From DATAOG01 sp963840925 (GTDB lineage: Bacteria > Pseudomonadota > Alphaproteobacteria > Geminicoccales > Geminicoccaceae), in NCBI GenBank assembly GCA_963840925.1, contig CAWJAY010000034.1, forward strand, positions 62,001 through 126,000: a DNA stretch of 64,000 nucleotides, given 5' to 3'. Below the pieces are notes generated by a model. It searched no databases. It worked only from the letters and a program-made list of their open reading frames with translations, and had not been told where the DNA came from. This document shows positions 37,239 through 47,456 of the stretch, piece after piece. Made by a program: the position numbers and the translations under genes. Position 1 is the first letter of the stretch. Each line of letters starts with the position of its first letter.

Positions 37239-37309
37239 GGCGGCATGGGCCAATGGGCCTGACCCGATTCGCCGCGGCGTACGTGCGGGAAGGCGTGCTG
37301 AAGGTCTAG
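37239..37309 (+). pseudogene. Decayed copy of the MalG-type permease 3' end
   Basis: 23 bases at 37239-37261 equal 36330-36352 of the permease (codons for GGMGQWA). They are followed by a diverged ATTCGCCGCGG...TAC stretch, a deletion of roughly 65 bases, and GAAGGCGTGCTGAAGGTCTAG against GAGGGCGTGCTCAAGGCCTGA. A TGA replaces the Trp codon after QWA. So this is a remnant, not a gene. It marks a past duplication or insertion event around the VapBC pair. Confidence 0.75.
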
Positions 37310-37453
37310 CTGCCATTGCGAAGCCGGCCGCGTCGGCTCAGGCGCACCGGGAATCAGACGGTTGCCCCGCCAGGACGGACCTCACGGCCTACACCTGCCG
37401 CTATCTTGCCGAGCACGTGCCGCTCGCCGCGAGCCGCGCGCCGAGCGCGGGCA

Positions 37454-37805
37454 TCAACCAACTGTTCCCCCGATCGTAGCGCCGTGGCTCTTGCCGATCT
37501 GCAGGACCTGGACCTGCTTCGGCAGCTCGATCAGGAACTCCGCGTCGCGCTCCAGATGGTGGATCTGGGTCGGGTCGCCGCCGGTGAAGCGCGCCATCGC
37601 CTCGATGCTCTCCCAATAGGAGATCGTCATGAATTCCGTTTCGTCCGCCCGATCCTCGCGCAGCGTCTGGACTCGCTTTCTCGATCAGCGGCTTGATGCC
37701 GACCTCATAGTTGTAGATCTCGTATTCGTCGGCGCGCTCGCGCCGGGTACGGCCGCGCCAGATCCGTGCGATAGCGGGCTGCTTCGCCCTGCTGCTGACG
37801 CTCAC
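37454..37805 (-). pseudogene. Antibiotic-biosynthesis-monooxygenase-like protein, frameshifted
   Basis: About 116 residues after correcting one frame change near 37675. Start GTG 37805 behind GGGAGGA. First frame: IARIWRGRTRRERADEYEIY, NYEVGIKPL. Second frame: VQTLREDRADETEFMTISYW, ESIEAMARFTGGDP, HHLERDAEFLIELPKQVQVL. This is a small ferredoxin-like (ABM-fold) protein; function unknown. The pieces join without loss of conserved sequence. Confidence 0.75.
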
Positions 37806-38033
37806 GGTGCTGTCCTCCCGTTCGGTTGCGTGTCCGATGGTTGATCGCGTGCATGCCGGGCGCGGTCGACCGCGCCCCAAAGGATTACGGTGCTGCTCGC
37901 CGGCTGCGGACGTGGCGCATCGCTCCAGCGCGATAACCCTGCCCGAGCCCGGCAGGTTCGCGCTTGATCGCGCTAGCTCTGTCGGTGCTGACCTATCCCG
38001 AATTTGCTCCCCACCACTGTTGGGAGCATCACC

Positions 38034-38480
38034 ATGAGCTGGCATCGATTCGTTCGTATCCTAGCGCTCGGCGCCATCGTTGTGGGCACGCTCGTGGCCG
38101 GCGGGGTCAAGGCGGGGTCGGTCTGGTTCGGCCTCGATCCCGACAAGGTCGTCTGCGATGCCTTGGACACCATGACCTGCACGGTCGAGATCGCCTGGTC
38201 GGTCAGCAACGAAGACAAGTTCGAGAAATGGAAGATCTGCTGGAAGCCGAAAAACTCGACGACCTGGCTCGACGATCACTGCAGCTATCATTCGAGGCTG
38301 GTCGACATCGAGGATAACTTCTATGCGATCCCCGACCTCGATCTCGGCGGGTATTACCGGGTCAAGCTCGAGGGCCGGCGCGAGCGCAACGACAAGTGGA
38401 CCTGCGTGCACAAGTCGATGATCCGCAGCGTGGGCCACTCGGTGCGGCTCGGCAACGGCGGCATCTGCGTCGATTTCTGA
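38034..38480 (+). CDS. Six-cysteine exported protein of unknown function
   Basis: 148 residues. Start ATG 38034 with GGGAG 8 bases upstream. The signal peptide runs to about residue 27 (FVRILALGAIVVGTLVAGG). The mature part has six cysteines (VVCDA, MTCTV, KICWK, DHCSYH, WTCVHK, GICVDF), probably three disulfides. Strand-like segments are TVEIAWSVSNEDKFEKWKIC and GGYYRVKLEGRRERNDKW, perhaps an immunoglobulin/fibronectin-like sandwich. No family recognised. It is a single-gene transcript convergent with uspA, separated by a hairpin. Confidence 0.7.
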   Translation: MSWHRFVRILALGAIVVGTLVAGGVKAGSVWFGLDPDKVVCDALDTMTCTVEIAWSVSNEDKFEKWKICWKPKNSTTWLDDHCSYHSRLVDIEDNFYAIPDLDLGGYYRVKLEGRRERNDKWTCVHKSMIRSVGHSVRLGNGGICVDF

Positions 38481-38492
38481 TCGACCGGGGCG

Positions 38493-38522
38493 GCGGGGCG
38501 CTCGACGTCGCCTGCGCCCCGC
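38493..38522. terminator. Bidirectional hairpin between convergent genes
   Basis: GCGGGGCGC and GCGCCCCGC pair perfectly (9 bp) around a 12-base loop, between the stops at 38480 (plus) and 38548 (minus). No clear T-run follows on either strand. Confidence 0.5.
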
Positions 38523-38547
38523 GCCCTTACTGAGTCGATAAGTATGG

Positions 38548-38976
38548 CTATTCTCGAACCACCATCACCGAGCATTTGGCGTGGCGGGCGACCATCGTGG
38601 CGTTGGGGCCGAGCAGCAGGTCCTTGCGCTCGGGGCGCGGAGCGCCGAGCACGATCAGGTCGGCCTTGATCGCGTCGGCGGCGTTCAGGATCTCCTGGTA
38701 GACCTTGCCCTCGGCGACGATCCGGCGCGATTCGATCTCGGGCGGCACCTGCTGGACGACGAGGTCCCGAAGCTGCTTGGCGATCTGCTGGCGGAGCTTG
38801 GCCTCGTAGCCCTCCTTGAAGACCTGCCCGACCACCGGCAGGCCGAACTCCGGCACCACCGCGATCAGGTGCAGCCTGGCCTCGAAGGTCTCGCACAACG
38901 AGACCGCGGTCGGCAGCGCCTTGCGCCAGGAGTGCTTGTCGGCCAGGTCGACCGGCACCAGGATGTTGCGGTACAT
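38548..38976 (-). CDS. Universal stress protein (UspA family)
   Basis: 142 residues. Opens MYRNILVPVDLADKHSWRKA and ends ADLIVLGAPRPERKDLLLGP, ARHAKCSVMVVRE. The nucleotide-binding G-x2-G-x9-G pattern is only partly kept (Ala-Pro-Arg-Pro where Gly-x-x-Gly is usual), so ATP binding is uncertain. It lies 40 bases downstream of the TAXI binding-protein gene and is likely co-transcribed; UspA proteins accompany TRAP transporters elsewhere (TeaD). Confidence 0.9.
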   Translation of the reverse strand: MYRNILVPVDLADKHSWRKALPTAVSLCETFEARLHLIAVVPEFGLPVVGQVFKEGYEAKLRQQIAKQLRDLVVQQVPPEIESRRIVAEGKVYQEILNAADAIKADLIVLGAPRPERKDLLLGPNATMVARHAKCSVMVVRE

Positions 38977-39016
38977 GGGCGTCGTTCTCCCCGGTCAGGC
39001 GCCTTGGGTCGCCGGC

Positions 39017-40000
39017 TCACAGCAGGCCGGCCTCCTTGTAGTACTTCTCGGCGCCCGGATGCAGCGGCGCCGAGAGCGCGAGGCTCACCATCTCCTTCTT
39101 GTCCAGGTTCGCGAACGCCGGATGCAGCTTCCTGAACTCGTCGAAATTCTCGAACACCGCCCTGACCATCTGGTAGACCGCATCCTCGGGCAGCCTCGCC
39201 GCGGTCACGACGGTCGCGCGCACGCCGAAGGTCTCGACGTCGTCCGGCGTACCGCGATACAGGCCCCCCGGGATCACCGCCTTGGAGTAGTAGGGCAACT
39301 CCTCGACCAGGGCGTCGATCTCGGACCCGCTCACCGGCACCAGATGGGCGTCGACCGTGGTCGTGGCCTCCTGGAGCGCGCCGCTCGGGTGGCCGACCGT
39401 GAACACGATCGCGTCGATCTTGCGCTGGGCCAGCGCCTGCGCCTGCTCGGCCGATTTGAGGTCGGAGGCGAGCGCGAAGTCGGTCATGGCCCAGCCCTTG
39501 CGCGCCATCAGCACCTCCATGGTCGAGCGCTGGCCGGAGCCGGGATTGCCGACGTTGACCCGCTTGCCCTTGAGGTCGTCGAAGGTCTGGATGTCGGCAT
39601 CGTTGCGCGCCACCACCGTGAACGGCTCAGCGTGCATCGAGAACACCGCCCGCAGGCCTTCGAACGGGCCCTGGCTCTGGAAATCTTCGCCCTCGCCCTT
39701 GAGCGCCTTGTACTGCACGTCGCTCTGGACGATGCCCATGTCGAGCTCGCCCTGACGGATCGTCTCGATGTTGTAGATCGAGCCCGCGGTGCTCTCGACC
39801 GAGCAGCGGACGCCGTGCTGCTTGCGGTCCTTGTTGACCAGCCGGCAGATCGCGGCGCCGGCCGGATAGTAGACGCCGGTCACGCCGCCGGTGCCGATTG
39901 TGATGAAGGTCTCCGCGCGCGCGGAGAGCGCGTCAGTCGCGAGCAGGACCGCGCCGGCCGCCAAGCCCAGGGCGAGAGGGCGAATCGATCGAACGTGCAT
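39017..40000 (-). CDS. TAXI family TRAP transporter solute-binding protein
   Basis: 327 residues with a signal peptide ending near SARAE. ITIGTGGVTGVYYPAGAAIC is the family signature, followed by GIVQSDVQYKALKGEG, GKRVNVGNPGSGQRSTMEVL and LVPVSGSEIDALVEELPYY. TAXI proteins deliver organic acids or amino acids to a fused TRAP membrane subunit, which is not in the window. The start ATG 40000 is chosen for the signal peptide; a longer frame exists upstream but lacks one. Confidence 0.93.
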   Translation of the reverse strand: MHVRSIRPLALGLAAGAVLLATDALSARAETFITIGTGGVTGVYYPAGAAICRLVNKDRKQHGVRCSVESTAGSIYNIETIRQGELDMGIVQSDVQYKALKGEGEDFQSQGPFEGLRAVFSMHAEPFTVVARNDADIQTFDDLKGKRVNVGNPGSGQRSTMEVLMARKGWAMTDFALASDLKSAEQAQALAQRKIDAIVFTVGHPSGALQEATTTVDAHLVPVSGSEIDALVEELPYYSKAVIPGGLYRGTPDDVETFGVRATVVTAARLPEDAVYQMVRAVFENFDEFRKLHPAFANLDKKEMVSLALSAPLHPGAEKYYKEAGLL

Positions 40001-40122
40001 GTCCGTCTCACTCGTTTCGGCGTCGGATCCGGTCGACCTTAGCCACCGGGACCCGAACGGGCAACCCAACCTCCGACCCTGCCCGGCAGACCGAGCATGA
40101 CCGGCAGTGGAGCGCGCGGGCT

Positions 40123-41244
<1,122 letters not shown>

Positions 41245-41311
41245 CTGCACCTCGCTGCTGGCCGGGTTCGCGCCGGATGAGCGCTGAATTTGGGGATTGG
41301 GCGGGTCGTCC

Positions 41312-43120
41312 TCAACCGGCCGTAGCAGGGACGGGCGCCGATTTGCGCGCGATCATCAGAGCGAAGATCAGCGCCGCGAGTCCGACCAGGCAGGAATAGA
41401 AGAAGAAGACCGCATAGCCTGCGCCCAACGCCGCCGGCGCGACGCCGAGGTCGGCGGCGCCGGCGGCGAACGCGGCCGGCGGCAGGTCCGAGAACAGCCG
41501 GGTCAACGGCGCGAACGCGCCACCCGGCGCCGCCATCCGCGCGCTCGCCTCGACGATCGTGCCCGACTGCGCCGCGATCAGCTTCCCGGGCAGCGAATAG
41601 AGCGACGAGAACAACGCGTACTGGGTCGCCGTAAACCCGGCGCTGGTGAGGCTCGACATGTACGCGATCAGGACCGTGCCGGCGTAACCCGCGGACAAAT
41701 TGTCGACCGTGATCGCAAGCGCGAAGGCGCGCGGATCCGGTCCCTGCATCGCGAGCCAGGCGAACATAAGGTTCGAGACCGGGCCCGCCAGTGCACCCAC
41801 GATCAGCGAGCGGAGCAGGCCGAACCGGGCGATCGACCAGCCGCCGACGCCGACCCCCAACATCAGCATCAGGACGCCCACGCCCTTGCGCACGCCCGCA
41901 ATCGTCTCGAGATCGAAGCCGAGATCGAGGTAGAACGGGTTCATGATGTTGAGCACGAAGTCACTCAGCCGGTAGCAGCAGATCATCGCCAGAATGAGCC
42001 CGGCGGTACCGGCGAACCGACCGAAGAAATCGCGCAACGGGTCGCCGTAGGAGCGCACGAAGTAGGTGCTCGGGCGGGTCCCGGCGCCAGGGACGGGCAG
42101 GGCTGCGGCCACGATCAGCAACAGCCCCGCGGCCGCGAGCCCGACCTGGAGCGCGGTGCCGGCCGGCTCCCGGTCCCAGAGGCCCTGCAGGGCCGCCAGC
42201 GGCTCCGGGGCGACGCCGGCGGCGACCGCCACCACCTGGAACATCGCGAACTCGCCGCTGAAGCCCAGGCCGAACACATAGGCGCCGACCAGCAGCAGGC
42301 TCAGGCGCACGATCCATTCGAGCGCCTCGGCGGCCGGTCGCCGCGGCAGGTCGGGCGGCAGAAGCGGCGGCAGCACCGGGCGCGGCGCCTCCCGCGGCGC
42401 GGCGAGCACGGCCGCAACTCCGATCGCCATCAGCGCCGCCATCGCCGCGTAGGCGAAGCTCCAGTCGATCCGCTCCGCCAGCACGAGCGGCGCGATCCCG
42501 GCGGTCAGGATGGCGAGCCGATAGCCCCACTGATACATCGCCGCCATCGCGCCCTGCCGCTCTTCGCCCGCGGCCTCGATCCGCCAGGCGTCGATCACGA
42601 CGTCCTGGGTCGCCGAGGCGAACGCGACCAGGACGACGAACGCTGCGACCAGCCAGAGGTTGGCCGCAGGGTTGGCGCCCGAGACCAGCCACAGGCCCAA
42701 GATGATCACCGCCTGGGCCGCCAGCATCCAGGCCCGGCGATGCCCGAGCAGCGAGGCCAGCAGCGGGATCGAGGTCCGATCGACGAGCGGCGCCCACAGG
42801 AACTTCAACGAATAGGCAAGCGTCGCCAGGCTGAAGAAGCCGATCGTGCGCAGCGGCACGTCGACCTGCCGCAGCCAGGCCGAGAGCGTGTCGAAGATCA
42901 ACAGGTTGGGCAGGCCGGCCGCGAACCCGAGCGCCAGCATGACCAGCATGCGCCGCTCGAAGAAGACGGCGAGCGCCGCCCCGGCTGATCGTTTGGGCGC
43001 ATGGCCAAGCGCGTCGCCGTCGCTGCCCCGGTGATCGCGGGAATCCCCGGCCTGGCGTCCGGCGCCGGCGATCGGAGCCGGGCGCGAGCCTGGTTCGCCG
43101 GTCGGATCGCTGCCCCTCAT
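41312..43120 (-). CDS. MFS transporter, AmpG-like muropeptide permease
   Basis: About 602 residues from ATG 43120; the open frame goes further upstream but without family sequence. The AmpG pattern shows in ALGFAAGLPNLLIFDTLSAW, GFFSLATLAYSLKFLWAPLV and SATQDVVIDAWRIEAAGEE, with about 14 helices. AmpG imports anhydromuropeptides for cell-wall recycling and beta-lactamase induction. An unusual hydrophilic N-terminal extension of some 45 residues precedes the first helix; a start closer to KRSAGAALAVFFERR is possible. Confidence 0.88.
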   Translation of the reverse strand: MRGSDPTGEPGSRPAPIAGAGRQAGDSRDHRGSDGDALGHAPKRSAGAALAVFFERRMLVMLALGFAAGLPNLLIFDTLSAWLRQVDVPLRTIGFFSLATLAYSLKFLWAPLVDRTSIPLLASLLGHRRAWMLAAQAVIILGLWLVSGANPAANLWLVAAFVVLVAFASATQDVVIDAWRIEAAGEERQGAMAAMYQWGYRLAILTAGIAPLVLAERIDWSFAYAAMAALMAIGVAAVLAAPREAPRPVLPPLLPPDLPRRPAAEALEWIVRLSLLLVGAYVFGLGFSGEFAMFQVVAVAAGVAPEPLAALQGLWDREPAGTALQVGLAAAGLLLIVAAALPVPGAGTRPSTYFVRSYGDPLRDFFGRFAGTAGLILAMICCYRLSDFVLNIMNPFYLDLGFDLETIAGVRKGVGVLMLMLGVGVGGWSIARFGLLRSLIVGALAGPVSNLMFAWLAMQGPDPRAFALAITVDNLSAGYAGTVLIAYMSSLTSAGFTATQYALFSSLYSLPGKLIAAQSGTIVEASARMAAPGGAFAPLTRLFSDLPPAAFAAGAADLGVAPAALGAGYAVFFFYSCLVGLAALIFALMIARKSAPVPATAG

Positions 43121-43136
43121 CGAGGCTGGCCGGCCC

Positions 43137-43760
43137 TCAGAAGAACCGCTCCGAGATCTCGATGATGTCCCCGGGCAGGACCTCGGTCGCCGGCTTGCCG
43201 TCGACCCGCGCGCCCTTGGCGCCGCCGCGGGTGATCGTGATGTCGCCCTGGTCGGCGCGATAGGTGAAGCCACCGGCCAGTGCCACCGCGTTGGTCACGG
43301 TCATGCCGTTGACGTATTGGTAGGAGCCTGGGTTGTTGACCTCGCCGATGATATAGAACGGCCGATAGTTCAGCACCTCGACGCTGACCTGGGGGTCGAC
43401 CAGATAGCCGCCGTTCTTGAGCTGGGCCTCGATCGCACGCTCGAGCTCGCGCGCGCTCAGAGCGGCGCTTTGGACCTTGCCGACCAGCGGCATCGCGAAG
43501 AAACCCTCGCCGTCGACCTCGAACAGGCCGGACAGGTCCTGGTGGCGAAAGACGGTCAGACGGAACTGATCGCCCGGCCCGAGCCGGTAGCCGGCAACGC
43601 CGGTCTCGGTGGCGGCGATCGAGGGCAGGATCACCGGATCGGCCTGGCCGGTCGCCGCCGTCGGGACCTCGCGCGGTGGCGAGCCCGAACAGCCCGCGAG
43701 CACCCCGACCGTGACGATCAGCGCGCCAACCCGCCGGTTCGGCCGCACCCAAGCGATCAT
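43137..43760 (-). CDS. Polysaccharide export lipoprotein (Wza/KpsD-like)
   Basis: About 207 residues from ATG 43760, with GGAG 7 bases upstream (an ATG at 43775 overlaps that site). Lipobox VGVLAGCSG near residue 24. Then YRLGPGDQFRLTVFRHQDLS (Poly_export domain), ARELERAIEAQLKNGGYLVD and a SLBB part VEVLNYRPFYIIGEVNNPGS. Length is that of the short, barrel-less exporters. It probably works with the outer-membrane barrel protein upstream in exopolysaccharide secretion. Confidence 0.9.
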   Translation of the reverse strand: MIAWVRPNRRVGALIVTVGVLAGCSGSPPREVPTAATGQADPVILPSIAATETGVAGYRLGPGDQFRLTVFRHQDLSGLFEVDGEGFFAMPLVGKVQSAALSARELERAIEAQLKNGGYLVDPQVSVEVLNYRPFYIIGEVNNPGSYQYVNGMTVTNAVALAGGFTYRADQGDITITRGGAKGARVDGKPATEVLPGDIIEISERFF

Positions 43761-43887
43761 CCCAGGTCTCCGCATGACTCGGCAGCTCGCGCCAGCGCGA
43801 TCGGCCGGTCGCCCAGCCTGGCCGCCGGGCCCTCAATATTCGGTGAACCGGGCGCCGCCGGCGCTCGCCGCGGGACGGCCCGAACGC

Positions 43888-45093
43888 CTAGAGCCGTGCC
43901 GTGATGCCGAGGCGGATCAGATTGCGGGTGTACTCCTCGTCGGCGATGTCCGACCAGCGGTTGGCAAAGGTGTAGCCGGCATCGATCGAGAAGTTCCGGT
44001 TCAACAGATAGCTGACGTTGGCCCCGGCGATGGCCGTCTCGTCGGTCCGGTCGATGCCGCTGAAATCGTCGCGGATGTAGCCGGCGTTACCGCCGACGAT
44101 CACATTGCGCAGCAACTCGTGGCGGACGCTCAGCTCGGCGGTGCTGCGGAAGTCCGCCTCGGCGCCGCTGCCTTCTGACGAAGTCGGCCGGAAGTCGCCT
44201 TCGCCTGACGCAACCACCGTGGTCAAGCGGGTCGGCGTCCAGGTCAGGTTGACGCCGTAGCCGATGCCATCCTCGTCGTCGAAGTCGCCCTCGGCGAAGG
44301 TCTGCTTCCGGTAGCCGACCTGGAACTCGCCGGCCAGCAGGTCGGTGAAGTCGACTTCGGCGCCGACGCCGACGCCCCACCCCTTGGAATCGCGCTGGTC
44401 GCCGTCGAAGTCGACGTTGCGATCGCGCTCTTCGATGTTGTAGCTGCCCTCGACAAACGTGTTGATCCGGGGCGAGACGAAATAGCCGGTGCGCAACGCG
44501 GCCTCGTAAGTGTTCTGGTCGCGATCGGCATCGCGGGAGTCGCTGTAGGCGGTCCGTAGAACCGTGCCGGTGAGCCGGAAATTCAGCCGGTTGAACAGCT
44601 GCGTGAAGCTCAGCGAACCGCCATAGCGATAGAGCTCGCTGAGATCCTCGTCGGGGTTGTCCTCGGGGTCGTCGCGCGACACGTGGCCGCGCGCCACCTG
44701 AGCCTGCGCGTCGAGGTAGTTGTTTCGGGTGATGTCCAGCCGGCCGTCGGTCCCGACAAAGGCGTCCTGGTAGTCCTCGTCGTTGTTGTCGACGTAGAAG
44801 GCGACCTCGCCACCGGCGGTGAACCCCAGCCGGTGGCGACTGAAATTGGACTCGGCGCGGATCTCCGGCCGGAGCACGGTGATGAAGTCATCCTGGGTGT
44901 CGTTCGGCTCGGCAAAGACGTTGTCGTCGTACACCTCCTGGATCCGGAGGCTCGGGAAGATCAGAAAGCTGCCGGCGCGGATGCCCAGCGGATCGTACGG
45001 GCCGACCTCCTGACCGAGCGCCAGGGAGGGGACTCCGACAATGAGCGCAACGGCGGTCAGAGCCAGCGGTCGAGCCGTGCGTCGAACGATCAC
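43888..45093 (-). CDS. Outer-membrane beta-barrel protein (BBP2 type)
   Basis: About 401 residues from GTG 45093, chosen because GAGGAG stands 7 bases upstream and a good signal peptide follows (ALTAVALIVGVPSLALG); the longer frame to 45132 is possible. Mature part: FPSLRIQEVYDDNVFAEPND, the typical start of these barrels, then alternating strands rich in Asp/Asn and aromatic residues to YTFANRWSDIADEEYTRNLI and RLGITARL. Such barrels (PF10082-like) go with capsule or exopolysaccharide export. It is the first gene of this short operon. Confidence 0.85.
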   Translation of the reverse strand: MIVRRTARPLALTAVALIVGVPSLALGQEVGPYDPLGIRAGSFLIFPSLRIQEVYDDNVFAEPNDTQDDFITVLRPEIRAESNFSRHRLGFTAGGEVAFYVDNNDEDYQDAFVGTDGRLDITRNNYLDAQAQVARGHVSRDDPEDNPDEDLSELYRYGGSLSFTQLFNRLNFRLTGTVLRTAYSDSRDADRDQNTYEAALRTGYFVSPRINTFVEGSYNIEERDRNVDFDGDQRDSKGWGVGVGAEVDFTDLLAGEFQVGYRKQTFAEGDFDDEDGIGYGVNLTWTPTRLTTVVASGEGDFRPTSSEGSGAEADFRSTAELSVRHELLRNVIVGGNAGYIRDDFSGIDRTDETAIAGANVSYLLNRNFSIDAGYTFANRWSDIADEEYTRNLIRLGITARL

Positions 45094-45150
45094 AAAGCGT
45101 CTCCTCAGCGCGGGGTCAGCGGACCGGCCCATGATTCTTAACCACTAGGC

Positions 45151-45178
45151 GTTATAGCCGTGGCCGCGCTAAACGCAA
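45151..45178 (-). promoter_or_regulatory. Promoter of the polysaccharide-export operon
   Basis: On the minus strand TTGCGT (45173-45178), 16 bases, TATAAC (45151-45156). A start near 45144 would leave a leader of about 50 bases to the GTG at 45093. Confidence 0.45.
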
Positions 45179-45407
45179 GACTGGGCGGCCTCGGCCGCCA
45201 GCTGGCGCGGCCGACCAACGATGCGGTGGTACCGCGGCTTTGCGCGGTTGCGCTCTTGCCAAAGCCGACGAGACCAGCGAGGCTAGCAGCTTCCTTTGGC
45301 GGCAAGGTCACGAGTCCATGGGCGCGGATCGCTCCGACCGTTTCGGATGATGCGAAATCAATTAACTTTACCAAGGCGCTATGGCAAGACGTTAATTTCT
45401 GACTTGA

Positions 45408-46304
45408 TTGACCAGGACGACCGACCGGGACCGGGTGGCGATCGCCGCGCGGTCCCTGCGCGGTCGGCCGCGAACCGCGAAGCGTGATCGCTTGCTGCGC
45501 AGTCTGTTTCGTCGCCCACCGGAAGCCTGGCCCGCGGAGCCGACCGTCGGCGGCCAACCAGCACGCGTGCCGCCCGGCGTGTGTGTCTATGCGATCGGCG
45601 ACATCCACGGCCGCGTCGACCTGCTCGAGGCGCTCCACCGCGAGATCGTCGCCGACGCCGAGCAGCTGACCCCCGGCACCGACAAGCTCGCGCTCTATGT
45701 CGGCGACTACGTCGACCGGGGCCTGGAAAGTCGCCAGGTGCTCGACCTGCTGCTGGGCCAGCCGCTGCCGGACTTCCATCCGGTCTATCTGCTCGGCAAC
45801 CACGACGCCTGGCTGCTCAGCTTCCTGCTCGACGCCAAGATCGGGTCGACCTGGCTGCGCTACGGCGGCGACGCGACGCTGCACAGCTATGGCGTGCGGC
45901 TGCGCCGCCCCACCGAAGACCCGCAATTCTACCAGGATCTCCAGGCCGAGCTGCGCGAACGCCTGCCGCGCCGGCACATCGAGTTCCTGGAGGAGCTCGA
46001 GCTGAGCTACGAGACCGGCGACTACCTGTTCGTCCACGCCGGGGTGCGGCCGAGCGTGCCCCTCGACCGGCAGATCGCCGACGACCTGCTCTGGATCCGC
46101 GAGCCCTTCCTCAGCTCTAGGCGCGATCTCGGCAAGGTCGTGGTCCACGGCCACACGGTCGAGGCCGAGCCCTCGGTCCGGGCCAATCGGATCGGCATCG
46201 ATACCGGCGCCTGCTGGACCGGTCGCCTGACCTGCCTGGTCCTGGAGGAGGGCCGTTATCGCTTCCTCAACACCGCCGGCGGCAGGATGCCCGACTGGGC
46301 CTGA
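45408..46304 (+). CDS. PPP-family metallophosphoesterase (serine/threonine phosphatase-like)
   Basis: About 298 residues from TTG 45408; GTG 45435 is an alternative, and neither has a clear ribosome site. The three PPP motifs are present: GDIHGRVDLLEAL (near residue 64), GDYVDRGLESRQVLDLLL (near 98) and LLGNHDAWLL (near 129), followed by LFVHAGVRP and VVHGHT. Bacterial members dephosphorylate proteins, dinucleotide tetraphosphates or exopolysaccharide regulators. Divergent from the export operon, which often carries such a phosphatase. Confidence 0.88.
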   Translation: MTRTTDRDRVAIAARSLRGRPRTAKRDRLLRSLFRRPPEAWPAEPTVGGQPARVPPGVCVYAIGDIHGRVDLLEALHREIVADAEQLTPGTDKLALYVGDYVDRGLESRQVLDLLLGQPLPDFHPVYLLGNHDAWLLSFLLDAKIGSTWLRYGGDATLHSYGVRLRRPTEDPQFYQDLQAELRERLPRRHIEFLEELELSYETGDYLFVHAGVRPSVPLDRQIADDLLWIREPFLSSRRDLGKVVVHGHTVEAEPSVRANRIGIDTGACWTGRLTCLVLEEGRYRFLNTAGGRMPDWA

Positions 46305-46364
46305 GCCCGATGATGTCAGGCGCGGCAGGCATGAGCGCGCCGCCGGCGGGGCGCTGGTGATGTG

Positions 46365-47381
46365 ATGGCGAAGGCGTGCGATGTCTTGGTCACCGGCGGT
46401 GCCGGCTACGTCGGCAGCCACGCGACGCGCCTGCTGGCCGAGGCCGGTCACCGGGTCGTGGTCTACGACAACCTCTCGTCGGGCCATGCGTGGGCGGTGC
46501 TCGGCGCCGAGCTGGTCGTCGGCGATCTTGGCGATCGCGAGCGGCTGGCGGCCGTGCTTGGCAGTCGCCGGTTCGACGCCGTGCTGCACTTTGCCGCCCA
46601 CATCTGGGTTTCGGAATCGGTCCGCGCGCCGGCCAAGTACTATCGCAACAACGTCGCCAACGCGCTCGCTCTGTTCGAGCTCAGCGCCGAGAGCGGCGTG
46701 CGCCAGCTGGTGTTTTCGTCGACCGCCGCGGTCTACGGCGAGCCCGATGCCGAGCTGATCGACGAGACCATGCCGCTCGCGCCGATCAATCCCTACGGCG
46801 CCTCGAAATTGATGGCCGAGCGGATCCTGACCGACATCGCCGCGGCGTCGGGGCTGCGCTACGCGATTCTGCGCTACTTCAACGTCGCAGGCGCCGACCC
46901 CAAAGCCCGGATCGGCGAGGCCACGCCCGCCAACCAGCATCTGATCAAGCTCGCCTGCGAGACCGCCTTCGGCCTGCGGCCGGCGATGCGGATTCACGGC
47001 GACGACTATCCGACCCCGGACGGGACCTGCGTGCGCGACTACATCCACGTCGACGATCTCGCCCGGGCGCATCTGGCGGCGCTCGACTATCTCGAGCAGG
47101 GCGGCGCCTCGACCGCGTTCAATTGCGGCTACGGCCACGGCGCCAGCGTCCGCCTCGTGCTCGACACGGTGCGGCGGGTGACCGGGGTCGATTTCCCGAT
47201 CGAGATCGGGCCGCGGCGGCCCGGCGACCCGGCGGTCCTGGTCGCCGGCAACGCCAAGATCCGCCGGGTCCTCGGCTGGCGACCGCGGCACGACGATCTC
47301 GACGAGATCGTCGGCACCGCCTGGGCCTGGGAGCAGGTGCTCCAGGCCCGGCGCGCCGGCGCGCCGGCGACCGCCGGCTAG
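46365..47381 (+). CDS. galE: UDP-glucose 4-epimerase
   Basis: 338 residues. Rossmann motif VLVTGGAGYVGSHATRLL, then FSSTAAVYGEP with the catalytic Ser, NPYGASKLMAE (Tyr-x3-Lys) and VRDYIHVDDLARAHLAALDY. It interconverts UDP-glucose and UDP-galactose for surface polysaccharides. A GTG codon precedes the ATG directly and could also serve. It follows the phosphatase by 60 bases on the same strand. Confidence 0.94.
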   Translation: MAKACDVLVTGGAGYVGSHATRLLAEAGHRVVVYDNLSSGHAWAVLGAELVVGDLGDRERLAAVLGSRRFDAVLHFAAHIWVSESVRAPAKYYRNNVANALALFELSAESGVRQLVFSSTAAVYGEPDAELIDETMPLAPINPYGASKLMAERILTDIAAASGLRYAILRYFNVAGADPKARIGEATPANQHLIKLACETAFGLRPAMRIHGDDYPTPDGTCVRDYIHVDDLARAHLAALDYLEQGGASTAFNCGYGHGASVRLVLDTVRRVTGVDFPIEIGPRRPGDPAVLVAGNAKIRRVLGWRPRHDDLDEIVGTAWAWEQVLQARRAGAPATAG

Positions 47382-47456
47382 CGGCGGCCGGCCGGCGCGA
47401 CCGGTCGGCCTTTACAGGCCTGGCTTCGTCCCTACATTGGCCAGCACGCAAAGCGG

